Of a stretch of DNA of 64,000 bases, positions 43,892 to 51,799 are shown in pieces. This DNA comes from Bacillus sp. AFS041924 (GTDB lineage: Bacteria > Bacillota > Bacilli > Bacillales > Bacillaceae_G). A program made the translations under genes and the position numbers. Location of the stretch: the NCBI RefSeq assembly GCF_002577195.1, contig NZ_NULG01000057.1:1-64000 (forward strand), written 5' to 3'. The notes below the pieces were generated by a model that worked only from the letters and a program-made list of their open reading frames with translations, did no database searches and was not told where the DNA came from. How positions within the stretch are numbered: position 1 is the first letter of the stretch; each line of letters opens with the position of its first letter.

Positions 43892-44514
43892 AGGACTTTT
43901 TCAAACATTATGATGAAATTCGTGAAGTAAAAAAAGTACTTGCTGATCGTGACTGGTTTCTAGGTACTAGTGGGAACTTATCGATTAAAGTGAATGACGA
44001 ACCTTTAAACTTTTTAGTGACAACTAGTGGTAAAGATAAAACAAAACATACTTATGATGATTTTTTACTTGTTAATGAATTTGACCAATCTGTTTGGGAT
44101 GATACAAAAAAACCTTCAGCTGAAGCCATTTTGCATCGTTTGATTTATCAACATTCAAATGCAAAATGCGTTCTTCATGTGCACACGTTAGCAAATAATT
44201 TTATAACAAAAGACTTTCCGTACCAGAATGAGTTATCTTTTTCAAGTATTGAAATTATAAAAGCGCTAGGACTATGGGAAGAAGATGCAGAAATAACAAT
44301 TCCAATTATAAAAAATCATGCACATATTCCAACGCTAGCTGACGCATTCCTTCCACATATTAAGAACGATCATGGTGCCGTATTAATTCATCATCACGGT
44401 ATTACAGTATGGGCAGATTCCGCATTTGAAGCAAAAAAACATTTAGAAGCATACGAGTTTCTATTCCAGTACTCATTACAAGGAATTCAAAAAAATTTAT
44501 TTATAAAAAATTAA
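43888..44514 (+). CDS. mtnB: Methylthioribulose-1-phosphate dehydratase
   Basis: 208 residues, class II aldolase fold. Zinc ligands appear as 'LHVHTLANNF' and 'LIHHHGITVWAD'. It removes water from methylthioribulose-1-phosphate. It starts inside the mtnX stop with GAAGGAGGTG upstream. The order W-X-B-D is the same as in B. subtilis although the reaction order is A-B-W-X-D. Confidence 0.95.
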   Translation: MKDFFKHYDEIREVKKVLADRDWFLGTSGNLSIKVNDEPLNFLVTTSGKDKTKHTYDDFLLVNEFDQSVWDDTKKPSAEAILHRLIYQHSNAKCVLHVHTLANNFITKDFPYQNELSFSSIEIIKALGLWEEDAEITIPIIKNHAHIPTLADAFLPHIKNDHGAVLIHHHGITVWADSAFEAKKHLEAYEFLFQYSLQGIQKNLFIKN

Positions 44515-44534
44515 TTAATTGGGGGTTTCAACCA

Positions 44535-45047
44535 ATGGCAACAATTTGGGTAGAAAAAAAGGATTATCATCTTACAAGTGATGTTGAAGTGAAAGCATAC
44601 TTAGAAGAACAAGGTGTAATTTATGAAAATTGGAATATCGACCAATTACATAGTTCATTACAAGAAAAGTTTATTTTATCAGATGAAGAAAAATCGGCAA
44701 TTCTAGAAACATTCAAAGCTGAAATCGACAGTATTTCATCAAGACGTGGTTATTTAGCAAGTGACATTATCACCCTTTCAGAATCAACGCCAAATCTTGA
44801 TGAGTTACTAAAAAACTTCAATCGTGAGCATCATCATACTGATGACGAAGTTCGCTTCATCGTTAGTGGACATGGTACTTTTATTATTGAAGGAAATGAA
44901 GGCTTCTTCCATGTTAACTTAAATCCTGGAGACTTAATTTCTGTACCACCAAATGTACGCCACTATTTCACATTAGCAGAGGATCGTAAAGTAGTAGCAG
45001 TTAGATTATTTGTGACTACTGAGGGTTGGGTACCTATTTACGAATAA
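44535..45047 (+). CDS. mtnD: Acireductone dioxygenase
   Basis: 170 residues, cupin. Metal ligands are in 'REHHHTDDEVRFIVSGHG' and 'PPNVRHYF'. With iron bound it produces 2-keto-4-methylthiobutyrate, the MtnE substrate; with nickel an off-pathway split occurs. Preceded by GGGGG in the intergenic 20 bases and followed by a hairpin terminator shared with the convergent DUF421 gene. Last gene of the operon. Confidence 0.96.
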   Translation: MATIWVEKKDYHLTSDVEVKAYLEEQGVIYENWNIDQLHSSLQEKFILSDEEKSAILETFKAEIDSISSRRGYLASDIITLSESTPNLDELLKNFNREHHHTDDEVRFIVSGHGTFIIEGNEGFFHVNLNPGDLISVPPNVRHYFTLAEDRKVVAVRLFVTTEGWVPIYE

Positions 45048-45063
45048 TGATTAAATAAAATCA

Positions 45064-45099
45064 AAATTGACTCATATCCGCTTTTGGATGTGAGTCAAT
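45064..45099. terminator. Bidirectional terminator of mtnD and DUF421
   Basis: AATTGACTCATATCC pairs with GGATGTGAGTCAATT around GCTTTT, followed by AATTTT on the plus strand. It lies exactly between the convergent stops. Confidence 0.85.
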
Positions 45100-45797
45100 T
45101 AATTTTCATCTTCATTTAAATGATCTTCTCGATAGTCTATATATAAAGACCCATCAGTTTGTACTTCTACAAAAAATACATCTGAAATTGAGGTTATACC
45201 TACCCTTTCAAGCTGGGCCATTAACCATTTTTTATCTAAATGTAAATTTGATAAAGCATCATCGTTTACTTCACCATCTGATACCACCGCAGTTGACGTA
45301 GGAAATAATAAAGTTTTTTTCCACGTTTTATTTTTTTTCGTTTTAACATCTTTTGTCTTCATTACCGATAGACTTCCATCAATTTCAAAGATGACGTATT
45401 CTACATCTTTTAAAGAGTAAATATTTTCATTACGGAGCATTCCTTGAAATTGCTCAGTATCTAATCTAGCTTTTTTTAAAGCATTCTCCATTATTTTCCC
45501 TTGTCTTACTAAGATAATTGGTTCCCCAAGTATAAACTTACGTGCAGTCTTTGATTTTAAACTTAAATACCCCATTAAAATCGTCAAAATTGCCCAGCCA
45601 ATTAATCCAATTATGCCATCATCAATATCTAAAGTTTTATCTGCCGAGATTGACGCAGCTATATTTCCGATTGTAATAGCGGTTATAAATGTAAAAACAT
45701 CTAATTGACTAATTTCCTTCTTCCCCATTAATCTCGTTAAAATAAATAATACAAAAAATGAGCAAATAACTCTAAATAAAACTTCATTTAAGCTCAT
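45099..45797 (-). CDS. DUF421 membrane protein (YetF/YrbG-like)
   Basis: 232 residues. Three N-terminal membrane helices with 'LFRVICSFFVLFILTRLMGK' and 'DVFTFITAITIGNIAASIS', then a soluble domain with 'LIGWAILTILMGYLSLKSKT' and 'LGEPIILVRQGKIMENAL', as in the DUF421/YetF family. B. subtilis homologues are spore or membrane proteins of unknown chemistry (YetF itself is spore-associated). AAAGGAT precedes the ATG. Single gene. Confidence 0.9.
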   Translation of the reverse strand: MSLNEVLFRVICSFFVLFILTRLMGKKEISQLDVFTFITAITIGNIAASISADKTLDIDDGIIGLIGWAILTILMGYLSLKSKTARKFILGEPIILVRQGKIMENALKKARLDTEQFQGMLRNENIYSLKDVEYVIFEIDGSLSVMKTKDVKTKKNKTWKKTLLFPTSTAVVSDGEVNDDALSNLHLDKKWLMAQLERVGITSISDVFFVEVQTDGSLYIDYREDHLNEDEN

Positions 45798-46001
45798 TTA
45801 TTTCATCCTTTCTCTTTTAAACAATACAATTTTAAGTAATTACTAATCAACTTAGCCTTTGAAAAATGGAATTAATCTATACCTAATTAATCCTAAAAAT
45901 TAGAAAGCTCGCTCGTACCATCCTATATCCTCATATTTTATCGATATATTGAAGAAAATAGTTATATTCTTTCATTACCGACTACTTATTGAGGTGAGAT
46001 C

Positions 46002-47501
46002 TTGAGTAAAAAACTTTCAATTGTTGGATTAATATTAATGGTATTTACGACTGTATATGGTTTTGGTAACATACCTACCGCTTTTTATTTAATGGGATAT
46101 AGTGCAATTCCATGGTATTTGCTCTCGGCTATAACGTTTTTTATACCTTTTGCTTTTATGATGGCTGAGTTCGGAGCTGCATACAAGAATTCTGAAGGTG
46201 GAATTTATACGTGGATGGCTGATTCAGTTGGGCCTAAATTCGCTTTTATAGGTACTTTTATGTGGTTCTCTTCTTATGTAATCTATATGGTTAGTGTCTC
46301 TTCAAAAGTTTGGATCCCACTTTCAACGTTTGTTTTTGGTAGGGACAAAACACTATCACTTTCATTATTTGGACTTTCTTCAACTCAATCAATTGGGTTA
46401 TTAGCACTACTTTGGATGCTAGTTGTAACATTTTTCGCTTCCAAAGGAATTGAAAGTATTAGTAAGGTAACTACCATTGGTGGGATTACTGTTTCTTCAT
46501 TAAATTTAGTTTTGCTAATCACTAGTATCATTATTTTTATAATGAATGGCGGAAAGCTTGCACAACCAATTAAAAGCTTTTCATCAGCATTTACTAACTC
46601 ACCGAATCCAAATTATATTTCGACCCTTGCTATCTTATCATTCGTTGTATTTGCAATCTTTGCTTATGGTGGATTAGAAGCTATCGGTGGATTAGTTGAT
46701 CAAACGGAAAATGCTGAACGTAACTTTCCAAAAGGGATTACAATTTCAGCCATTATTATTTCAATAGGTTATTCGCTAGGCATTTTTCTGGTTGGTATTT
46801 TTATAAATTGGTCAAATGACTTAAGTGCCAGCTCGACAAATTTAGGTAACATAACGTATGTCTTAATGTATAACTTAGGATTAGAACTTGGTAAAGCATT
46901 TAACTTATCAGCCAGTACATCCGATACGATTGGAATATGGTTTGCAAGGATAACCGGATTATCAATGTTTCTTGCCTATACAGGAGCATTTTTCACCTTA
47001 ATTTATGCACCATTAAAAACAATCATAAAAGGAACTCCAAAATACTTATGGCCAACTAAATTTTCAGAGACGAATGAAAAAGGTATGCCTGTAAATGCAA
47101 TGTGGGTACAGTTTGCAATTGTATCAATTATCATCATCCTTACTTCCTTCGGTGGCCAAGGAGCATCTTCATTTTTTAATAAATTAACTTTAATGACAAA
47201 TGTTTCAATGACTTTGCCATATATATTTTTAGGAATTGCCTATCCAATGTTTAAAAGAAATAACCGGATCGACAAACCATTTCAAATTTTAAAGTCGAAC
47301 TCTTCTGCTTTATTTGCAAGCATACTCGTCATTTTAGTAGTTGGATTTGCAAACTTTTTTACGATTATCCAACCAGCTATCGAAGGTGATTTTAACTCAA
47401 CGATTTGGATGATTGCTGGGCCAATTTTCTTTTCTATTTTGGCTTTACTAATTCTTAATCGTTCAAGAAAAAATACCCAAAAAGAGAAAAAAATTGCATA
47501 G
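46002..47501 (+). CDS. APC-family amino-acid permease (glutamate/GABA group)
   Basis: 499 residues from a TTG start with GAGGTGAG eight bases ahead. About twelve helices. 'VFTTVYGFGNIPTAFYLMGY' and 'AFMMAEFGAAYKNSEGGIYTW' belong to the first helices of the APC superfamily, and the whole resembles the YjeM-like glutamate/GABA exchange group. The substrate is uncertain. It is followed 84 bases later by a small gene on the same strand. Confidence 0.9.
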   Translation: MSKKLSIVGLILMVFTTVYGFGNIPTAFYLMGYSAIPWYLLSAITFFIPFAFMMAEFGAAYKNSEGGIYTWMADSVGPKFAFIGTFMWFSSYVIYMVSVSSKVWIPLSTFVFGRDKTLSLSLFGLSSTQSIGLLALLWMLVVTFFASKGIESISKVTTIGGITVSSLNLVLLITSIIIFIMNGGKLAQPIKSFSSAFTNSPNPNYISTLAILSFVVFAIFAYGGLEAIGGLVDQTENAERNFPKGITISAIIISIGYSLGIFLVGIFINWSNDLSASSTNLGNITYVLMYNLGLELGKAFNLSASTSDTIGIWFARITGLSMFLAYTGAFFTLIYAPLKTIIKGTPKYLWPTKFSETNEKGMPVNAMWVQFAIVSIIIILTSFGGQGASSFFNKLTLMTNVSMTLPYIFLGIAYPMFKRNNRIDKPFQILKSNSSALFASILVILVVGFANFFTIIQPAIEGDFNSTIWMIAGPIFFSILALLILNRSRKNTQKEKKIA

Positions 47502-47585
47502 CATCTTACTTTCCCACTTATTGTTAATAACAATCTCGAAAGTAAGTTGGAAATGTGGCGCATACTATATTTGGAGGTGATATTA

Positions 47586-47726
47586 ATGGGTCACAATCAA
47601 AATCCACATGTAAAAAAGAAAAACAAAAATAAAGGGCAACCAATACCTGCTGCAATTAATTCAGAAGGCTATTTTGCCCCTAGTAAATCAAACACTGAAG
47701 CTCTTAATGAGGTTAAAAATCACTAA
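47586..47726 (+). CDS. 46-residue basic small protein
   Basis: GGAGGTGA sits five bases before the ATG, a strong site. The product is 'MGHNQNPHVKKKNKNKGQ' followed by 'PIPAAINSEGYFAPSKSN' and a charged end. It is hydrophilic, with a basic stretch and no membrane helix. It resembles small sporulation-associated proteins of Bacillus in composition, but no family is assigned. A terminator begins right after the stop. Confidence 0.65.
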   Translation: MGHNQNPHVKKKNKNKGQPIPAAINSEGYFAPSKSNTEALNEVKNH

Positions 47727-47730
47727 AAAA

Positions 47731-47762
47731 ATGACCGTCAATTTATTGGCGGTCTTAATTTA
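47731..47762 (+). terminator. Intrinsic terminator
   Basis: GACCGTCAA pairs with TTGGCGGTC (one G-T pair) around TTTA, followed by TTAATTTATTT. Confidence 0.75.
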
Positions 47763-47865
47763 TTTATAAATTTTACGGAATCCTAAGTAAACTTCATCTA
47801 TAAGGAATTGTTCCCTTTTTCAGTTAGGTCTTTACGTTTAATTCCTTTTTAGGCTACATCATATA

Positions 47866-48375
47866 TTACTTACTCATCGAATTAGCTGTTCTTAGCAAAT
47901 CTTTAATGGAATATTGCTTTCCAGTTTCCGATGAAAAAAGAATTGATATAGATCGATAAAGCCCATCTTTCTTCCAACGAATTGTTTTCGTATTATCATC
48001 ATCAGATACGATTAAGACTTTAGTACCATCTTTTAGTTTTGTTGTTTTCAATTGTCCAGTATCACCTGAGATGGATGACTTTTTATGATGATAAGTTGTG
48101 ATGTACATTATGACCTCTTCTTCTCCATTTGAATAATTTATCGTTGTAAAATTAATCGATCCATTTCCTTGATTTTTTTGTACATCCATCGAGACATTCT
48201 TTGCTATAAAGGGTAGTTTTTCAGGTACGGTTATTTCATTTTGCACATTTTTAGGTAATTGTTCAAATACTGCTTTCACCGTTTTAGGATATTCTTTTTT
48301 TAATGATTCAACTGCACTTCCCTTCGAACAAGCAGTTAAAAAAAGTATTAAGATTAAGACAATGATTTTTTTCAA
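47866..48375 (-). CDS. Lipoprotein of unknown function
   Basis: 169 residues from a TTG start with GAGGG upstream. Lipoprotein signal 'LILILFLTAC' is clear. The mature part has beta-strand repeats ('GNGSINFTTINYSNGEEEV', 'TKVLIVSDDDNTKTIRWKK') like DUF4367 domains, which suggests a surface beta-sandwich. The function is unknown. It stands alone on the minus strand. Confidence 0.78.
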   Translation of the reverse strand: MKKIIVLILILFLTACSKGSAVESLKKEYPKTVKAVFEQLPKNVQNEITVPEKLPFIAKNVSMDVQKNQGNGSINFTTINYSNGEEEVIMYITTYHHKKSSISGDTGQLKTTKLKDGTKVLIVSDDDNTKTIRWKKDGLYRSISILFSSETGKQYSIKDLLRTANSMSK

Positions 48376-48424
48376 TCAACATACCCTCTCTATTTATCTA
48401 AAAATTTTTCCTTAGTTTTAATAA

Positions 48425-48455
48425 ATAAAAACTGCCTGTATACCAGACAGCTTAT
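48425..48455 (-). terminator. Intrinsic terminator
   Basis: Minus strand CTGTCTG pairs with CAGGCAG around GTATA, followed by TTTTTATTT. It closes the small gene at 48467. Confidence 0.7.
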
Positions 48456-48466
48456 AAACCCAAATA

Positions 48467-48685
48467 TTAAGGTTCAACAATGACGATTTTTCCTTTTTGT
48501 ACATATAGCAATAGCTCTGCATTTTCTGTTTCATTTCGATATGTATAACATGTAAGATCTTCAAGCCCACCGTGTGAAACATCGTGAACTGTATTTATTA
48601 GTTTGTATTTATTTCCTCTAAATTCAATTTTTCTTTCAATTGATGGCTGCTCCGTTAAAATTTGTTCCTTCGATCGAAAATTCAT
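48467..48685 (-). CDS. 72-residue soluble protein of unknown function
   Basis: GGGGTGG stands four bases before the ATG. The product is small and beta-rich ('IEFRGNKYKLINTVHDVSHG', 'AELLLYVQKGKIVIVEP') with no membrane segment. Own terminator, so a single-gene unit. I do not recognise the family. Confidence 0.6.
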   Translation of the reverse strand: MNFRSKEQILTEQPSIERKIEFRGNKYKLINTVHDVSHGGLEDLTCYTYRNETENAELLLYVQKGKIVIVEP

Positions 48686-49032
48686 TTAACCACCCCTTTA
48701 TTCATCAATAGTATAGCCATAATCTTAGTTTTCAATTTTATGGCCCGAACCAAAACCAATACCATAACCATCCAAGTCAAAAATAGAAACCCTTTCCAAA
48801 CTCCCCAATCAACCTTAGTTAATTCTGGCAAATTAGGTCGCATTTCATGCAAATGAAAATGATACTTATGTGAATATGGATACCATATCGAGGAGTTGAA
48901 GCATTAAAGCCGAATGCTAATTTATTTTCCGTATCAGTTGAAATGTGTGTGGAAAAGAATAATCGAATCTCAAATACTACGATTAATCGGGCAGTAATGT
49001 TTAATATTTAATTTAACTTAAAAAGGATATCG
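48686..49032. other. Gap without a clear gene
   Basis: A start-less frame ends near 49010 ('EALKPNANLFSVSVEMC' to 'RAVMFNI'), readable as protein but lacking a start and a ribosome binding site; it may be a gene remnant. Nothing else found. Confidence 0.4.
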
Positions 49033-49104
49033 ATGGAGAAAAGACTTGGAATATGTAAAATAAATAATTTTTCTGATTCTACATGCGGGTTGTTAACTAA
49101 ATAA
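49033..49104 (+). CDS. Possible 23-residue peptide ending in a terminator
   Basis: AAAGGAT lies six bases before the ATG. The frame encodes MEKRLGICKINNFSDSTCGLLTK and its stop lies in the loop of the terminator hairpin at 49085-49116. This compact arrangement suggests a tiny transcript or a leader, but proof of translation is lacking. Confidence 0.35.
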   Translation: MEKRLGICKINNFSDSTCGLLTK

Positions 49105-49116
49105 CAACCCGTTTTT
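49085..49116 (+). terminator. Intrinsic terminator
   Basis: GCGGGTTGTT pairs with AACAACCCG and is followed by TTTTTCATT. The T-run is on the plus strand; the TetR gene ends 3 bases away on the other strand. Confidence 0.8.
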
Positions 49117-49118
49117 CA

Positions 49119-49733
49119 TTAGACTTCTAGAGCCATTTTTAAAAATTCTACAAACAAGATTGATTGCTCTTTCATCATCAATTCTTCATTCGAAATGATT
49201 GCATAATCTAGCGCTAGTCCATCAATAAATGAAACAATCATTCTTGCTAATACTTCACTATCATACTTAGAGCTAAATTCTTTATTTTTTTGACCTTCTT
49301 TAATGACATCAGAATAGATTTTAATCCCAAAATTATAACGTTCTTTTCCATATTTTCTTCTTCTATCATCATTTCGACCGGTAATAAAAAACTCTAAAGT
49401 AGTTGGAGCCAAAGGATCCATTCTATCATTTGGCACCCTACTTTTACCAAACAATCTCAATAAAAGTAATTCCCAATAAGAATCGACTTTTTGATTCAAC
49501 ATTTCTGATGTTTCATCATATACTCTCGCTAGTGACTCTGCTAAAATCGCTTCAAACAATTCTTCTTTATTAGAAAAGTATTGATATAAGCCACCTCTAC
49601 TAACATTTGAAGCATCCATCACATGCTTCATAGTCGTTTTTTCGTAGCCATTATCGATAAAAACTTGTTTTGCTGCTTCAACTATTTTAGTTCGACGTTG
49701 CTGTTGGTGCTCCTTGCTGACTTTCGGAGACAT
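49119..49733 (-). CDS. TetR-family repressor of the adjacent MFS gene
   Basis: 204 residues. HTH: 'IVEAAKQVFIDNGYEKTTMK' and 'VSRGGLYQYFSNKEELFEAI'. It overlaps the 3' end of the MFS gene by 47 bases, so both are on one mRNA, with the pump made first. Two perfect palindromes in the shared promoter are its likely operators, giving autorepression relieved by a drug-like ligand. The ligand domain (about 60-204) is not similar to a named subgroup I recognise. Confidence 0.92.
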   Translation of the reverse strand: MSPKVSKEHQQQRRTKIVEAAKQVFIDNGYEKTTMKHVMDASNVSRGGLYQYFSNKEELFEAILAESLARVYDETSEMLNQKVDSYWELLLLRLFGKSRVPNDRMDPLAPTTLEFFITGRNDDRRRKYGKERYNFGIKIYSDVIKEGQKNKEFSSKYDSEVLARMIVSFIDGLALDYAIISNEELMMKEQSILFVEFLKMALEV

Positions 49734-50958
49734 CTTTCCTCCCCCGCTCTACTCTATTTTTTGTTAAGAATCCTATTAGTGAAACAACTATTAAAAGTGA
49801 TGCAGATATTATAAATGTTGGAATAACGCCTATTATTGTTGATAGCCAACCTCCTAATAAAGGTCCGATAATTGTAGCTGTAGTTGTTACACTTCCAATT
49901 ACACCAAATACTCTGCCAGTTAACTCAACAGGTGTGTCTACTTGAACTGATGCTTGGAATGGAACAAAAACTAAACCAGCTGCAAATCCTGCAAATAGCC
50001 CTAATAATGGCGCCCAAATAATTGAGTAATTAAGATTAATATGCGTAAATATAGTCATCATACCAAAACCAAATCCGATTCCACAAACTCCCATTAACAT
50101 TAAAGTATAGGCGCGATAATTTGTTTTTTTCACTAACATTAAACTAGAAAAAAACATTCCAACTCCAGATCCAGTTACTAAATAACCAAATAAACCTGGT
50201 GATGCTTTTTTAAGTTCTCTAATTAAAACTATAATTTGCGAATCTGATAACTGCAAGATTAAGAGACTAAAACCTAAAAATAACATACCAACTAAAATTT
50301 GAGTATTTCCTTTAATAAATGAAACTCCTTCCATAAATTCAGTTTTAAAGGAAGAATTGTCTTTATCTTTTACTTTTTCTACTTTAATCTGCTCAACAAC
50401 TTTTGGTAGGAAGAAAATTAAGATTGCAGAGATAATAAATGACACTGAATTAATGTAAAATACTGGCGTTGTACCAGCTGCCGATACGAGTATTCCACTT
50501 AAAATCGGTCCAAAAATTTTTGTAGCAGAGTCAATCATAGTCGTTATCGACATAGCACCCTTTATTTCATCATTTGGAACTAATTCTTTTAACTTACCAT
50601 TTTTTGCAGGATTAAAAATAGCTGAAAACAGGCCTATTGTAAACAAACAAATATAGACCATCCACAGGGTATTTGCTAGCGCAAGCACAATAAATAATCC
50701 CGCTCGAACAACATCAGATAAAACCATTAAATATTTTCGGCCAAACCGATCTGCTATCGTCCCTGCTATTGGACCTAATAAAGCCATCGGAACAGCGAGA
50801 CATAAAATAATAAATGATACTTCCATCGGCGTTGCATTCCACTTAATCCCAACAAGCGTTATTATCGCAACAATACTCAACCAATCTCCTATACTAGAAA
50901 TTGCTTGAGCTGTCATTAATGTCAAGAAACCTTTATTGCTCATGATCCCCTTCATCAA
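49687..50958 (-). CDS. MFS efflux transporter
   Basis: 423 residues, twelve helices. 'FLTLMTAQAISSIGDWLSIV' and 'GPIAGTIADRFGRKYLMVLS' (with the conserved D-R-x-G-R/K loop between helices 2 and 3) place it in the drug-efflux MFS proteins of the MefA/DUF type common in Bacillus. Tail ends 'RKDVSESQQGAPTATS'. GGAGGTG precedes the ATG. It is transcribed first in a two-gene unit with its TetR regulator. Confidence 0.9.
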   Translation of the reverse strand: MMKGIMSNKGFLTLMTAQAISSIGDWLSIVAIITLVGIKWNATPMEVSFIILCLAVPMALLGPIAGTIADRFGRKYLMVLSDVVRAGLFIVLALANTLWMVYICLFTIGLFSAIFNPAKNGKLKELVPNDEIKGAMSITTMIDSATKIFGPILSGILVSAAGTTPVFYINSVSFIISAILIFFLPKVVEQIKVEKVKDKDNSSFKTEFMEGVSFIKGNTQILVGMLFLGFSLLILQLSDSQIIVLIRELKKASPGLFGYLVTGSGVGMFFSSLMLVKKTNYRAYTLMLMGVCGIGFGFGMMTIFTHINLNYSIIWAPLLGLFAGFAAGLVFVPFQASVQVDTPVELTGRVFGVIGSVTTTATIIGPLLGGWLSTIIGVIPTFIISASLLIVVSLIGFLTKNRVERGRKDVSESQQGAPTATSN

Positions 50959-50973
50959 CTTACACCTCCTAAA

Positions 50974-51028
50974 AACGACATTAGTGTCGTTTTTATTTAA
51001 TTATAACGACACTAATGTCGTTATTCAA
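50974..51028 (-). promoter_or_regulatory. Promoter with two TetR-type operators
   Basis: Minus strand: -35 TTGAAT (51028-51023), 17 bases, -10 TATAAT (51005-51000). Two 18-bp palindromes, AACGACACTAATGTCGTT (51005-51022) and AACGACATTAGTGTCGTT (50974-50991), lie in the -35/-10 spacer and just downstream of the -10. This is an ideal repressor arrangement for the TetR encoded in the same operon. Confidence 0.9.
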
Positions 51029-51184
51029 TCAATTTTTTCTGAAAATTAGTAAACTTTAATTATTTCCTCGTTTAACTTTATTCAAAAATGAAATTAAAAG
51101 TATTATTTTTTTACCTTACTTGTAAACTTCACTTAACATAAGTTATTTCGACAATATATTGTTGTAGCCTCAATTATTCTAAAA
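51029..51184. other. Intergenic
   Basis: A+T-rich, no frame or structure noted apart from the operators just upstream. Confidence 0.5.
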
Positions 51185-51406
51185 ATGATGAAGATAGAGA
51201 GTTGTTCTTACGAGTATAATCCATAAACATTCAAAGAAGTGATAGATTTGGAACTGTATTAGTTAGCTATACTTGGAAGGATGATGTAATATATTGGGAT
51301 AGTTTGTGAAAATGAAGCAATACAACAAGCAGTCAAAAATTTAGTTAACTTAAATAAGAACAAATCAAACGAAGAGATGCTTATTCAACTTTCTTACTGT
51401 AGGTAA
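51185..51406 (+). pseudogene. Decayed small gene, unknown family
   Basis: Protein-like pieces in different frames: 'MMKIESCSYEYNP' then a stop, 'FGTVLVSYTWKDDVIYWDSL' then a stop, and 'ENEAIQQAVKNLVNLNK' to 'QLSYCR'. Joining them needs at least two frame changes. It reads like a former small protein of about 75 residues. No ribosome binding site is obvious. Confidence 0.4.
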
Positions 51407-51544
51407 TCGCATTATTTAAACTGTCAGAAAAATCATATACTAACTAGTTTAATCACACTGTCTAATAGAAAAGGAATGCATAATGTATATAATGACTAGT
51501 TTTATTCTATGACTATTTATCATACAAAGAAGGTGAGACAATAA

Positions 51545-51652
51545 TTGGCAAAAATGTTAAATCTATTGAAACCAATTCTATTTATCAAATGGTTTTATAG
51601 AAAAAAGACAGAAAAAGCTATAAGAGATTATATAAATACTATTGAAGAATGA
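51545..51652 (+). CDS. 35-residue small basic protein
   Basis: AAGAAGGTGAG precedes the TTG start (an ATG three codons on is possible). Product 'MAKMLNLLKPILFIKWFYRK' continues 'KTEKAIRDYINTIEE': a hydrophobic helix followed by a charged amphipathic one. Similar tiny proteins are frequent in Bacillus and of unknown role. Supported mainly by the ribosome binding site. Confidence 0.5.
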   Translation: MAKMLNLLKPILFIKWFYRKKTEKAIRDYINTIEE

Positions 51653-51717
51653 ATAAATAAATAATTTACTAAGTATTTGCTACTAAATATCCATTGTTTT
51701 TATTAATAAATATCATA

Positions 51718-51752
51718 AAAAAATAGAAGCACAATTCGGCTTCTATCTTTAG
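51718..51752 (-). terminator. Intrinsic terminator of AAA ATPase gene
   Basis: ATAGAAGC pairs with GCTTCTAT around ACAATTCG; the minus strand continues TTTTTTTATG. Confidence 0.75.
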
Positions 51753-51799
51753 GATATTTTCTTACCCCTTACTCACTTGAATAGTGAATCCCTCTTTAA

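Noticed and set aside
48850-48870. Second Fur-like A+T-rich sequence ('GAAAATGATACTT')
   Set aside because: Poor match, no clear gene downstream.
48890-49010. Start-less 37-codon frame
   Set aside because: Reads like protein but lacks any start and ribosome binding site; recorded only as a possible remnant in the gap entry.
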